Of a stretch of DNA of 64,000 nt, positions 27,996 through 37,516 are shown one piece after another. The notes beneath the pieces are model-generated. The model had not been told where the DNA came from. It saw only the letters and a program-made list of their open reading frames with translations, and ran no database searches. This DNA comes from an uncultured Bacteroidales bacterium (lineage in GTDB: Bacteria; Bacteroidota; Bacteroidia; Bacteroidales; P3). A program made the translations under genes and the position numbers. Location of the stretch: the NCBI GenBank assembly GCA_900317125.1, contig ONFR01000002.1, forward strand, positions 1-64,000. Reading direction: 5' to 3'. Position 1 is the first letter of the stretch. The number at the start of each line of letters is the position of its first letter.

Positions 27996-29189
27996 TCAAT
28001 TCAGGTCGGTGTGGCCGAAGTTGATATTGTTGCCTCCGAACTTCCTGTTCAGTTCATCGGTCACCTGCATGAGCTTGCGGTGGCGTTCGTCGTCGCGCTC
28101 GTTGAAGAGGTCTAGTTGCACACCTTTCTCGTCGGTGATGTCGGTGAGTACCACGCCGGCCTGTTTGTAGAGGAATCCTTCGCGGTAGATGGTGTTCAGG
28201 GCGGCGAGGGCGGCTTTGATGATGGAGGGGGTGAAGGCAGTGGGGGAGGGGAGTTTGACGGAGGTGCTGTTGCGGTATTGGCCGAGGTCGTCGCGGTGGC
28301 GGTTGGTGGAGAGGAATACTGTCACCGAGCGGCAGACGCTCTGCTGGCTGCGCAGGTTGGAGGCGCAGGCGTCGGCGAAGGTGCGGATGGCTTGCTCCAG
28401 GTCTTCACGCTTGTCGGTCATACGGGCAAAGGTGCGGCTCTGCATAATAGAGCGTTGGGTGGCTGGGCGGTTGAGGTTGATGCAGGGGGTTCCGTTCAGC
28501 TCGCGCCAGGTGCGGAGTCCCGTCAAGGAAAAGAGTGAGTCGACGGTGTGCTCGTCGCAGTCGGCAAACTGTTTGGCATTGGCTATGCCCATGCCGACAA
28601 GTTTCTGGAGGTGTTTGCGCCCGATACCCCACACGTCGGCAACGGGAAGCATGGCGAGGGCTTTGTTGCGTTTGTCGGGAGTCAGCACGCAGACGCCGTG
28701 GTAGCCGCTGTAGTGTTTGGCATAGTGCGTGGCCACCTTTGCCAGCGTGTAGGTCTGAGAGCAGCCGCAGCTGACGGGGATGCCTGTGGTGGAGGTGATG
28801 AGGTCCATGACGAGACGGACGTAGTGTGTCACCGTGGCAGGTTCTTCAACGGGCAGGCGTCCGAAGAACTCGTCGACGGAGTACTGCACGAAGTCGAGCA
28901 CGATGCCCTGCTGCTGCACAGTGTCCATGATTTGCCTGGAGATGCGGCGGTATTTCTTGTGGTCGGCGGGGCATACCACCACATCGTTGAGGCGGAGGAG
29001 GCTGCGTACTTTGAAGAGGGGGATGCCGCGTTTGAGGCCGAGGGCTTTGGCCTCGGGAGTGAGTGCGAGGATGACACCGCCCCCGTTTTCGTTGCCATTG
29101 GCCACGACAAGGGGCCTTCCCGCTAGTCCTGGGCGGGTGGCGACTTCGCACGAGGCAAAGTAGGCGTTGCAGTCGATATGCAGATACAT
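27996..29189 (-). CDS. umuC: Y-family DNA polymerase (UmuC-like)
   Basis: A 397-aa translesion polymerase. The palm begins YLHIDCNAYFASCE (metal Asp6, steric-gate aromatic Tyr10/Phe11) and has the catalytic VQYSVDEFFG motif (Asp106, Glu107). Other marks are VSCGCSQTYTLAKVATHYAK, VWGIGRKHLQKLVGMGI (helix-hairpin-helix) and a little-finger region ending in a DUF4113-like GVVLTDITDEKGVQLDLF. Bacteroidota usually pair umuC with umuD; no umuD lies beside it here, so it may act alone or be regulated elsewhere. Repeat F copy 3 ends close to its stop. Confidence 0.92.
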   Translation of the reverse strand: MYLHIDCNAYFASCEVATRPGLAGRPLVVANGNENGGGVILALTPEAKALGLKRGIPLFKVRSLLRLNDVVVCPADHKKYRRISRQIMDTVQQQGIVLDFVQYSVDEFFGRLPVEEPATVTHYVRLVMDLITSTTGIPVSCGCSQTYTLAKVATHYAKHYSGYHGVCVLTPDKRNKALAMLPVADVWGIGRKHLQKLVGMGIANAKQFADCDEHTVDSLFSLTGLRTWRELNGTPCINLNRPATQRSIMQSRTFARMTDKREDLEQAIRTFADACASNLRSQQSVCRSVTVFLSTNRHRDDLGQYRNSTSVKLPSPTAFTPSIIKAALAALNTIYREGFLYKQAGVVLTDITDEKGVQLDLFNERDDERHRKLMQVTDELNRKFGGNNINFGHTDLN

Positions 29190-29337
29190 GACGGGTTTCG
29201 GTGTCGGGATTTATAAACGTTAAAAATGTAACGGAGGGGTGAGGGTTTTATTGCGTATCGGGGTATTTTGGATAGTTTTGTCGTGAACGGGCAATATTTT
29301 CCCTTCAGAGGCGTTATTGATATAAATCTTTTGCGCT

Positions 29338-30798
29338 ATGAATCGTCTGTTGAAATATATGATTGTGGCTTTGCTGACGGCAATGACTGCCACAGCCGTC
29401 GCCCAGACCAATATCACCATCCACGGCGAGGTGGTGAACGGGGCAGGGAAGGATGTGTATCTGTACCGCTACACGGACATGCTGACGATGACGGAGGTGG
29501 AGGTGGACCACGCTGTGATAGGGGAGAACCGCACTTTCGAGTTGAAGGGCTATGCCAATTACCCGGTGATGATGACGCTGCAGATTGAGAACTACAGCCA
29601 GTCGTTCTTTGTCGAGCCCGGGCGCGACTATGAGGTGTATGTGCCGCGGTTTGACTGGAATATGGATGAGCAGAGGAATGTGTATCTGGCTCCCGAGGCG
29701 TTGCCCTTGGAGTTCGTGAATATGCCCAAAGGTGAACTGAACGGGTTGATTACCGATTTCGAGGCGGTGGTGGCGCATTATATCGACAGTCTGCGGATGT
29801 TCTTCGACTGCCGTTTCCGTCCGCAGAAGCGTTACTTCGACAGTCTGGAGGCTGAGGTGGCGCGGCGCTGTCCCGACACGAAGAACGAGTTTTTCAACCG
29901 CTACAAGCGTTACCAGCTGGCAAGCATGCGCTACGGCCTGCATTTTGCCACTCGCAGGCAGATGGTTGACCGCTACATCAAGGGACAGCCGATACTATAT
30001 TACGACGACAACTACATGTCGTTCTTTACCACCCTGTTTGCCAATTCGGTGTCGAAGGGGACGAACAAGATTCCTGCGTGGCAGCTGGGCGACTGGGTGA
30101 ACGGGCTAAAGGTGAAGGTGTTTCTCGACTCGCTGGGCACGGACACGCTGCTGCGCAACGAGCGGGTGCGCGAACTGGTGGCGTTGCAGGCGCTGCAGGA
30201 GGCCTATTATCTGCCCCGATACTATGAGGGGGGCAAGGTGGTGCAGATGCTGGAGATGATTGGCAAGCGGAGCAAGTTTCCGGAACACAAAGTGCTGTCC
30301 GACCGTATTGTGGCCAGCCTGACGCGACAGGAGCCGGGGGCGACAATGGAGGATTTCACACTGCCCGATGTGGACAAGAAGATGGTGTCGCTGGAAGGAA
30401 TGAAAGGGAAGTGGGTGTACCTGTCGTTTGTGAGGGTGGGCAGCCCCAACAGCATGGGCGAGATTGAGACGCTGGCGCATTTCAAGGACAGCATCTATGC
30501 GAAAAACAAGAATGTGGAGTTTGTGACGATATGCTGCGACCGCGAGTTCCAGAAGATGTACCACCTGCTGAAGAACACCAAAAAGGGACAGCACTACAAC
30601 TGGACGTGGCTGCACTTCAACGGCAACTACAAGCTGCTAGAGCATTACGGCGTGGTGTCGTACCCCTGGTTCATACTGATAAATCCCGAGGGACAGCTGC
30701 AGTATACGGTGACGCCGTCGCCCGCCAGCGGGTTCCTGCTCCATGCCCCTTGGCAGCCCAAGCAGCAAGCCGAGGAAAAGCCGTTCTTCCTGAGGTAG
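29338..30798 (+). CDS. Periplasmic thioredoxin-fold (TlpA-like) protein without a CXXC
   Basis: 486 aa with a signal peptide (YMIVALLTAMTATAVAQ). The first ~110 residues are a beta-sandwich like DUF4369. A helical middle follows, then a thioredoxin-like domain starts at about 340: MEDFTLPDVDKKMVSLEGMKGKWVYLSF, FVTICCDRE, and the cis-Pro loop YPWFILINPEG (Pro443). Where TlpA or ResA carry WCxxC, this protein has VGSPNSMG (around 368-374), with no cysteine. Redox activity is therefore unlikely, and a binding or structural role is an inference. A possible -7 box TAGTTTTG lies at 29273-29280. Two F-type repeats follow the gene. Confidence 0.85.
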   Translation: MNRLLKYMIVALLTAMTATAVAQTNITIHGEVVNGAGKDVYLYRYTDMLTMTEVEVDHAVIGENRTFELKGYANYPVMMTLQIENYSQSFFVEPGRDYEVYVPRFDWNMDEQRNVYLAPEALPLEFVNMPKGELNGLITDFEAVVAHYIDSLRMFFDCRFRPQKRYFDSLEAEVARRCPDTKNEFFNRYKRYQLASMRYGLHFATRRQMVDRYIKGQPILYYDDNYMSFFTTLFANSVSKGTNKIPAWQLGDWVNGLKVKVFLDSLGTDTLLRNERVRELVALQALQEAYYLPRYYEGGKVVQMLEMIGKRSKFPEHKVLSDRIVASLTRQEPGATMEDFTLPDVDKKMVSLEGMKGKWVYLSFVRVGSPNSMGEIETLAHFKDSIYAKNKNVEFVTICCDREFQKMYHLLKNTKKGQHYNWTWLHFNGNYKLLEHYGVVSYPWFILINPEGQLQYTVTPSPASGFLLHAPWQPKQQAEEKPFFLR

Positions 30799-30803
30799 TT
30801 TGT

Positions 30804-30895
30804 TGGATGTTGATATGTTGGATGTTGATATGATGCAAACCATATTAACTTATCAACTTATCAACGGTTTAACCTATCAACGGAATAACACATTA
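30804..30895 (+). repeat. Dispersed repeat F, copy 2
   Basis: Two tandem 15-bp units beginning TGGATGTTGATATG (30804-30818, 30819-30833), then a TATCAACTTATCAACGG stretch and CAACGGAATAACAC, as in copy 1. It lies between the thioredoxin-fold gene and the TPR operon. The rest of this 221-bp gap holds GAGAACGTGTTCTC (30903-30916), a near-palindrome that could be an operator. Confidence 0.6.
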
Positions 30896-30984
30896 ACGAC
30901 TTGAGAACGTGTTCTCACGGCCTTTTCACAAACTGGTGTTGAAAAGTGTCCGGGACAGGTGGCTGGTATGATATATTTTATTAG

Positions 30985-30992
30985 TATCTTTA
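30985..30992 (+). promoter_or_regulatory. Possible -7 box for the TPR operon
   Basis: TATCTTTA, one base from the TAnnTTTG consensus, 27 nt before the ATG at 31020. No clear TTTG upstream. Confidence 0.4.
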
Positions 30993-31019
30993 CTTCTTAA
31001 AATAAGTAAACACTTTAGT

Positions 31020-34000
31020 ATGCAACGTATTAAATCTCTTTTAGTTATTGCGGTTGTAATGATGGCCGTGCAGCCTGTTTTCGGGCAGAAATCGTCGTCG
31101 GACGAGGGTGTGCGGCAGCTTTACCGCCAGGCTGTGGACCTGTATCAGAAGGAAAAATATGCATCGGCGCAGCATCTGTTCGACAAGTTGACGGCGGATG
31201 CCGCAGGGGTGGACGACGAGATGGCCAGGGAGGCCTGCTTCTATGGCGCAGTGTGCGCCGAGCGGCTGGGCAACAGCGACGCCGATTTCCGCCTCACTGA
31301 GTTTCTGCGTCGCTATCCCCAGAACAAGCACACGAATATGGCCAACTTCTATCTGGGCAACTACCACTATGCCGCAGGCGACTATGCCAAGGCGTTGAAG
31401 TATTACAAGAAAGTGCCTGCCCGCGAGGTGGAGTACGGCCACCGTAGCGAGTATAACTTCAAGGTGGGGTACTGCTATTTCGTCGACGAGGACTATGCCG
31501 AGGCAAAGAAATTCTTTGCCCAGGACATCAACGGTCGCACGAAGTACACCAATGCCTCGCTCTATTATTATGCCCATCTGCAATACATGGAGGGCAAGTA
31601 TGACCTGGCACTTCGCAATTTCGAGAAACTGCAGTCGGACAACAAGTTTGCCAAGATAGTGCCTTCGTATGTGGCACGTATCTACTACTATCTCGGCAAG
31701 AACGACGAGCTGCTGCAGATGGCTCCTACACTGCTGCTGGAGGAGGATGTTTTCAAGAAGAACGAGATACGACAGATGGTGGCGGAAGTGTATTTCAACC
31801 GTGGCGAGTACAAGAACGCTTTGGACTACTATACTGCCGCCATGCGCAACCGCGACCGTGAAGAGACCGCCGCCGTGCAGGATGTGGCACCTGCTACGTC
31901 CAAGGGCAAAAAGGCTCAGTTGCCGGTGGCCTGTACCCCCCAGGACAGCTACTACCAGATAGGCTACTGCCATTATATGCTTCACCAATACGACTCTGCT
32001 CAGTTCTATCTGGGCAAGAAGACCGCTTGCGACGACAGTGTGGCTCAGAGTGCCCTGTATGTGCTGGGCGATGTGGACATCAAGCTAGGCCGCAAGAATG
32101 ATGCCCGCAGCATGTTCCTCCAAGCCTCGAAGATGGACTATGACCCCAAGATAAAGGAGGATGCGCTGTTCAACTACGCCAAGCTGTCGTATGAGTTGAA
32201 CGCCAATCCTTATAACGAGTCGATCCGTTCGTTCGAGGATTACCTGGCCAAGTATCCCAAGAGTGTCCACAAGGCCGAGGTGCAGGAGATCCTCAGCTCG
32301 CTCTACTTCACCACGCGCAACTACAAGGATGCCCTCACCCTTATCGAGAAGATTCCCGACCGCACCCCGCTCATGAACCAGGCCTACCAGCGTATCGTCA
32401 TCAACAGGGGTATCGAGGTGTTCAACACGGGCAACATGAAAAACGCCGCCAGCTATTTCCAGAAGGCAGCCAAAATCAATGCCCTGCCCAAGTACACCAC
32501 CGATGCCTACTATCTATATGCCGAGTCGCGTTACCGTATGGGCGACTACGATGCTGCCGGCAAGACGCTCGACCGCTTCATGGTCAGCAGCAACGCCACC
32601 ACTTCGCCCTACTACCGTCAGGCGCTCTATACGCACGGCTACCTGTGCATGAAACGCAACAACATTTCCGATGCCGCCGACGACTTTAAGATTTTCCTCC
32701 GACTGGCCGACAAATCCATCGACAAGCATCAGGTCAACGATGTGAACAACCGGCTGGGAGACTGCAGCTATCTCGACAGCAAATACGCCGAAGCCATCAA
32801 GTACTACGACCGTGTGATAGAGGCTGAGGATGCCGATGCCGACTATGCCACCTATCAGAAAGCCCTTTGCTACGGAGCCATGGGCAAATATCATGAGAAG
32901 CTCACCTATCTGAACCAGATTTTCGAGCGCTACAACCAGTCGCCCTTGGCGCCCAAAGCACTCTTCGAGATAGGCAACACCTATCTTGTTTGCGACAACA
33001 ACGAGATGGCTTTGCTCTACTTCAACAACTTCCGCACCCGTTACCCGCAGAACAGTCTGGTGAAGACGGCACTGCTCAACATGGGACTCATCTACTACAA
33101 TACCGACCGCAACAACGAGGCACTCGATGTCTTCGACCAGCTGTTGACTCACTATGCCGGCACCGACGAGGCCCGCGATGCCCTCAGCACTGTGAAGAAT
33201 ATATATGTGAGCCAGAACCGAGTGGACGAATACTTCACCTATGTAAAGCGTACCACCAAGACCAACGTCTCGACGGTCGAACAGGACAGCACCCTCTACA
33301 TGAGTGCCGAGAACCTTTACATGAACGGCGACTGCGAGAGCTCGGTAAAGAGCTTCGAGAGCTATCTCAGCAAGTTCCCCGAAGGCCTCTTCCATCTTCA
33401 GGCACACTATTACGCTGCCGATTGCCTCTTCCGCAACGGGCAGAACGAGCAGGCACTGCCGCATTACGAGGCTGTGGCTGCCGCCTCGCGCAACAGCTAC
33501 ACCGAGCGGTCTCTCCACAATGCCGCCAATATCGCCTATAACCTGAACAACTTCACCAAGGCACTCGACCTCTACGGCCAGCTGGTCGAGGTGGCCGAAA
33601 ATGCCAACAACCGTCTCGCGGGCAGGGTGGGCTACCTGCGTAGCTGGGTACATCTGGCACAGCGCGACAGCATTGTCTCCGCGGCCCGCATGCTCCTCTC
33701 CGAGCCCAAGATTACCGACGAGTTGCGCGACGAGGCTCGCATCAGCATGGCGCGCAGCTACTACGAAACCCCTGCCACCTATCCTCAGGCCGACAGCATC
33801 TACGCGCTGCTTACCGCCTCCACCAACGGCGATTACAGCGGCGAGGCTTCCTACCGCAGGGCCGAGATGCGTTTCCTGCAAGCCGACTATGATGCCTCCG
33901 AGCGTGTCATCGAGACCATCACCGCTGCACCCGTCAGCGACTACTGGCTGGCCAAGAGCTTCATTCTCTGGGCCGACATCTTCCATGCTCGCGGCAATAA

Positions 34001-34172
34001 CCTCCAGGCCAAACAGACCCTCCAGAGCATCATCGACAACTACGATGGCGACGACCTCGTGCAGGTGGCCTTGCAAAAACGCAATGCCATCCTCGAGGAG
34101 GAGAAGCCCGTGCAGCAGCCCGAAGAGGAAGAGATAGTAATTGAACTTGAAAAAGAACCCGAAAATAATTAG
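31020..34172 (+). CDS. Large tetratricopeptide-repeat (TPR) protein, exported
   Basis: 1050 aa. A signal peptide (LLVIAVVMMAVQPVFGQ) is followed almost entirely by TPR and TPR-like helical repeats: YRQAVDLYQKEKYASAQHLFDKL, FYLGNYHYAAGDYAKALKYYKK, YAEAKKFFAQDI, NNEMALLYFNNFRTRYPQNSLVKTALLNMGLIYYNTDR and YLSKFPEGLFHLQAHYYAADC. The C-terminus is acidic and proline-rich (EEEKPVQQPEEEEIVIELEKE). It probably acts in the periplasm as a protein-binding scaffold. Its stop is 2 nt before a barrel gene, and folC follows. Similar TPR-plus-barrel pairs occur in other Bacteroidota, but no function is firmly known to me. Confidence 0.88.
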   Translation: MQRIKSLLVIAVVMMAVQPVFGQKSSSDEGVRQLYRQAVDLYQKEKYASAQHLFDKLTADAAGVDDEMAREACFYGAVCAERLGNSDADFRLTEFLRRYPQNKHTNMANFYLGNYHYAAGDYAKALKYYKKVPAREVEYGHRSEYNFKVGYCYFVDEDYAEAKKFFAQDINGRTKYTNASLYYYAHLQYMEGKYDLALRNFEKLQSDNKFAKIVPSYVARIYYYLGKNDELLQMAPTLLLEEDVFKKNEIRQMVAEVYFNRGEYKNALDYYTAAMRNRDREETAAVQDVAPATSKGKKAQLPVACTPQDSYYQIGYCHYMLHQYDSAQFYLGKKTACDDSVAQSALYVLGDVDIKLGRKNDARSMFLQASKMDYDPKIKEDALFNYAKLSYELNANPYNESIRSFEDYLAKYPKSVHKAEVQEILSSLYFTTRNYKDALTLIEKIPDRTPLMNQAYQRIVINRGIEVFNTGNMKNAASYFQKAAKINALPKYTTDAYYLYAESRYRMGDYDAAGKTLDRFMVSSNATTSPYYRQALYTHGYLCMKRNNISDAADDFKIFLRLADKSIDKHQVNDVNNRLGDCSYLDSKYAEAIKYYDRVIEAEDADADYATYQKALCYGAMGKYHEKLTYLNQIFERYNQSPLAPKALFEIGNTYLVCDNNEMALLYFNNFRTRYPQNSLVKTALLNMGLIYYNTDRNNEALDVFDQLLTHYAGTDEARDALSTVKNIYVSQNRVDEYFTYVKRTTKTNVSTVEQDSTLYMSAENLYMNGDCESSVKSFESYLSKFPEGLFHLQAHYYAADCLFRNGQNEQALPHYEAVAAASRNSYTERSLHNAANIAYNLNNFTKALDLYGQLVEVAENANNRLAGRVGYLRSWVHLAQRDSIVSAARMLLSEPKITDELRDEARISMARSYYETPATYPQADSIYALLTASTNGDYSGEASYRRAEMRFLQADYDASERVIETITAAPVSDYWLAKSFILWADIFHARGNNLQAKQTLQSIIDNYDGDDLVQVALQKRNAILEEEKPVQQPEEEEIVIELEKEPENN

Positions 34173-34174
34173 TC

Positions 34175-36025
34175 ATGAAGAACTTCAGCATACACACCGT
34201 CATGTGCGCCCTCGGCCTTCTGGCCGCAGGTCCTGTCTGTCAGGCTCAGGCCGACAGCAATGTCTATAACGAACGCGTGGTTGTCACCAGCCGCTACAAA
34301 CCTGTGGTGGAGGAGAGCCAGAAGGTGAACGTGGCCCCTACCATCACCGACACCGTGGCCACCATGCCCAAAGACCTTACCTACGACATCACCACCCGGC
34401 GTCTCACCTCGCTCTATCAGCCTTCGCGCATCAAGGCTGCCCGCATCATCGGCGAACCCGCCACCCGCCTCTATAGCAACTATCTCAAGCTCGGATTCGG
34501 CAACTATTGGTCGCCCCTCGCCGAGTTCTACTATAACTCGCTGCGCAGCCACGACCGTACCTTCGGTGTCCGCGCCACCCATCGCTCTTCATGGGGCACC
34601 ATAGGCCGTCATGTCGACACCGTCTATTCCCCCGACCATTACGGCCAGGCTCCGTTCTCCTATACCGACATCACCGCCTTTGGCAAATACATCACCCGCA
34701 ACCATCTGCAGCTAAGTGCTGACGTGGGCTATCAAAACGACTTCACCCGCTACTATGGCTTTTCCGACAGCACGCTCCATGCCGTTCTTGCCCTCCCTCG
34801 CGACAGCATCACCCGCTCCTCCTACCGCATGGCTTACAACACCGCATCGGTCAACCTTGGCGTCAAGACCCTCAACACCGACGTCAACGCCCTTGGATAT
34901 GAAGCCAATGTAGGCGTCACCGACCTCTTTGCCACCTATGGCCAGAACGAGTTCAACATCAATGTGGACGGGAACATCCATTACGGCTTCACCATTGCAC
35001 AGCAGTATAAAGCCATCGCCTATCTCCACCTTACCTACGACGGCTACGCCAACAGCTTCAATCCTTATGAACTGCCCTTGGGCCACGACTCACTCTTGGC
35101 TGCCTCTCTTGCCGACACGGCCAATGGCCGCTGCGCCCTCAGCGAGAGCAAGTACCGCCGTCTCTACAATGTCAACCCCTATTTCGACTTCCTCTTTTCG
35201 GGATTTCAGATTCACGCCGGTGCCGTGGTGGCGCTCGACGGCTACAACATCCCCGAGATAGAGCCGCGCATCTATCCCGATGTCGCTGTCAGCAAATCGT
35301 TCTTCCACGACCTTGTCAACGTCACCCTCTCCGCCCGCGGCAATATCGAGGCGCAGAGTTGGAACCGTCTCCGTCTCGTCAACCCCTACATCATGCCCAA
35401 CAGCACCGTGCGTGCCACCAGCCACTACGATTTTGGCGCCAACATCCGCCTGAACCTCAGCAAGAAGATCGACTTCAACCTGTATGGCTTCTACAGCTAT
35501 CTCAACGACGACCTCTCGTTCAGGCTCAACGAGCAGTATACACTGCATAATGTCTTTATCCCTGTATACGACAGCATCACCCGCGTCAAGGTGGGCGGCA
35601 GTTTTGTCTTCATCAACGACGAGATGCTCCGCCTCGAACTTAAGGGCAACTACTATCTCTACAAGAACCAGAAGACCTACATCCGCAACGGCGAAACTGT
35701 AGAATACCCATTGTACTACCGTCCCGACTTCGACGCTGCCCTTGCCGCCACAGTCAATTACAACGACAAAGTCATCGGCCGCGCCGAGTTCCAGACGCTT
35801 GGCCGTATGCCCTATACCATTGTGAAGGATGCCGCTGGTGCCGACAGTACACTGTTCCTGCCCATGCGCCTCGGGCTCAACCTCGAAGTGGAATACCGCC
35901 ACAACAAGGCCCTCAGTTTCTTCCTCAAGTTCGACAACCTCCTGTTCCAACGCTACTTTTATTGGCAGAACTACCCCAGTTACCGCGGTCTCTGCCTTGT
36001 TGGACTCACCTACACTTTACACTAA
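34175..36025 (+). CDS. Outer membrane beta-barrel protein paired with the TPR protein
   Basis: 616 aa. The signal peptide is followed by SNVYNERVVVTSRYKPVVEE, which looks like the start of TonB-dependent-receptor or TonB-box-like N-termini, but there is no complete plug domain. From LYSNYLKLGFGNYWSPLAEFYYNS onward it is a long series of amphipathic beta strands ending in LCLVGLTYTLH. I read it as a plug-less barrel of the family often encoded next to large TPR proteins. Translation is almost contiguous with the TPR gene (2 nt) and folC (6 nt). Partnership with the TPR protein is an inference from that spacing. Confidence 0.8.
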   Translation: MKNFSIHTVMCALGLLAAGPVCQAQADSNVYNERVVVTSRYKPVVEESQKVNVAPTITDTVATMPKDLTYDITTRRLTSLYQPSRIKAARIIGEPATRLYSNYLKLGFGNYWSPLAEFYYNSLRSHDRTFGVRATHRSSWGTIGRHVDTVYSPDHYGQAPFSYTDITAFGKYITRNHLQLSADVGYQNDFTRYYGFSDSTLHAVLALPRDSITRSSYRMAYNTASVNLGVKTLNTDVNALGYEANVGVTDLFATYGQNEFNINVDGNIHYGFTIAQQYKAIAYLHLTYDGYANSFNPYELPLGHDSLLAASLADTANGRCALSESKYRRLYNVNPYFDFLFSGFQIHAGAVVALDGYNIPEIEPRIYPDVAVSKSFFHDLVNVTLSARGNIEAQSWNRLRLVNPYIMPNSTVRATSHYDFGANIRLNLSKKIDFNLYGFYSYLNDDLSFRLNEQYTLHNVFIPVYDSITRVKVGGSFVFINDEMLRLELKGNYYLYKNQKTYIRNGETVEYPLYYRPDFDAALAATVNYNDKVIGRAEFQTLGRMPYTIVKDAAGADSTLFLPMRLGLNLEVEYRHNKALSFFLKFDNLLFQRYFYWQNYPSYRGLCLVGLTYTLH

Positions 36026-36031
36026 TAGCGC

Positions 36032-37405
36032 ATGAATTACAATCAAACTTTAGAGTACCTCTTCAACAGTCTGCCCATGTACCACCGCATCGGGAAGGCT
36101 GCCTATAAGGCCGACATCACCAACACCGTCAGCCTCATGCAGCATCTCGGCCATCCCGAGCAACGGTTCCGTTCCATCCATGTGGCAGGCACCAACGGCA
36201 AAGGCTCCGTCTCCCATTTTCTTGCCTCTGTCCTCATGCAGGCGGGCTACAAAGTGGGGCTCTACACCTCGCCCCATCTCGTCGACTTCCGCGAGCGTAT
36301 CCGTATCAACGGTGCCATGATTCCCCGCGACGCAGTGACCCGTTTTGTCGAGCTCCACAAACCTTTCATGGAAACCCTTCAGCTCAGCTTCTTCGAGATG
36401 ACCGTGGGCCTGGCCTTCGACTACTTTGCTTCACAGCAGGTCGACATCGCCGTCGTGGAGGTAGGCATGGGCGGGCGGCTCGACAGCACCAATGTCATTA
36501 CCCCCCTCCTCAGCATCATCACAAATATTGGCTTCGACCACACACAGTTTCTTGGCGACACCCTGCCCAAGATTGCTGCCGAAAAGGCAGGCATCATCAA
36601 ACCCGGCATTCCCGTGGTGATAGGGGAGACCCACCCCGAAACGCGTCCCGTCTTCGAGCAAAAAGCAGCCGAGATGCGCTCCCCCATATACTTTGCCGAC
36701 GACCACTACCGCATTATAGAGCAACCGGCACCGCCCTCGCTCCACTCCTCCGACCTTCAATTCACAGTGGAAAAATTGAACGTTGAAACAGGAAAGTGGG
36801 AAGTTGAAAACTATCCGGGTGCGGCAGCTGGGGTATGTTCTCAATTCTCATCTCCCCTCAGCGGTAGTTACCAACTCCACAACCTTGCCACCCTCTTCCA
36901 GGCGTTGCAGCTATTGCCCACCGTCGGATTGACCGTTTCGCTGCAGCATATCCAGCGCGGCATCTCCCGTGTGGTGGCCGACACTGGCCTTCATGGCCGC
37001 TGGGAACAGCTCGACAGCCGTCCCCTCACCATCTGCGAAACCGCTCACAATGCCGACGGTATTGAAGCCATGCTCCAAAAGCTCGCCTCATTGCCCTACC
37101 GTAGGCTGCATCTGGTCTATGGCTGTGTCAACGACAAGGATTATGTCAAGATACTCCACATGCTCCCCTCCGAACGGACTACCTACTACTATACCCAGCC
37201 CTCCGTGCCTCGGGGCTTGCCTGTGGACACCTTGGCCGAAGCCGCCAAGAACATTGGCATGCCTGGACTGGCCTTCCCCACCGTGGGCGAAGCCATCCGT
37301 GCCGCACGGGCCTCCGCCGACCCCAACAACGACCTTGTGTTGGTAACGGGCAGCATCTTCCTCGTAGCCGACGCCGTCGGATACTATTCCGCTTTAGCAC
37401 GATAA
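36032..37405 (+). CDS. folC: Folylpolyglutamate / dihydrofolate synthase
   Basis: Mur-ligase-fold cytoplasmic enzyme of 457 aa that adds glutamate to folate. The P-loop is VAGTNGKGSVSHFLAS. TSPHLVDFRERI, FFEMTVGLAFDYFA, VEVGMGGRLDSTNVI, SIITNIGFDHTQFLG, KAGIIKPG and the C-terminal ligase domain (DTGLHGRWEQLDSRP, TAHNADGIEAML, VYGCVNDKDY) are all present. A poorly conserved stretch at residues ~246-276 looks like extra sequence inserted in the second domain (see findings). Last gene of the TPR-barrel-folC unit. Confidence 0.95.
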   Translation: MNYNQTLEYLFNSLPMYHRIGKAAYKADITNTVSLMQHLGHPEQRFRSIHVAGTNGKGSVSHFLASVLMQAGYKVGLYTSPHLVDFRERIRINGAMIPRDAVTRFVELHKPFMETLQLSFFEMTVGLAFDYFASQQVDIAVVEVGMGGRLDSTNVITPLLSIITNIGFDHTQFLGDTLPKIAAEKAGIIKPGIPVVIGETHPETRPVFEQKAAEMRSPIYFADDHYRIIEQPAPPSLHSSDLQFTVEKLNVETGKWEVENYPGAAAGVCSQFSSPLSGSYQLHNLATLFQALQLLPTVGLTVSLQHIQRGISRVVADTGLHGRWEQLDSRPLTICETAHNADGIEAMLQKLASLPYRRLHLVYGCVNDKDYVKILHMLPSERTTYYYTQPSVPRGLPVDTLAEAAKNIGMPGLAFPTVGEAIRAARASADPNNDLVLVTGSIFLVADAVGYYSALAR

Positions 37406-37516
37406 CCCTGCCTGGGGATACACGATGCTTGCCCGAACCCGGCTGGCTGTTGCTTTCTGTGCGCAAACCTGGTTTGCTGTAACGTCCTCCTCCCGCATTC
37501 GTCATTGCTTCTTTAA

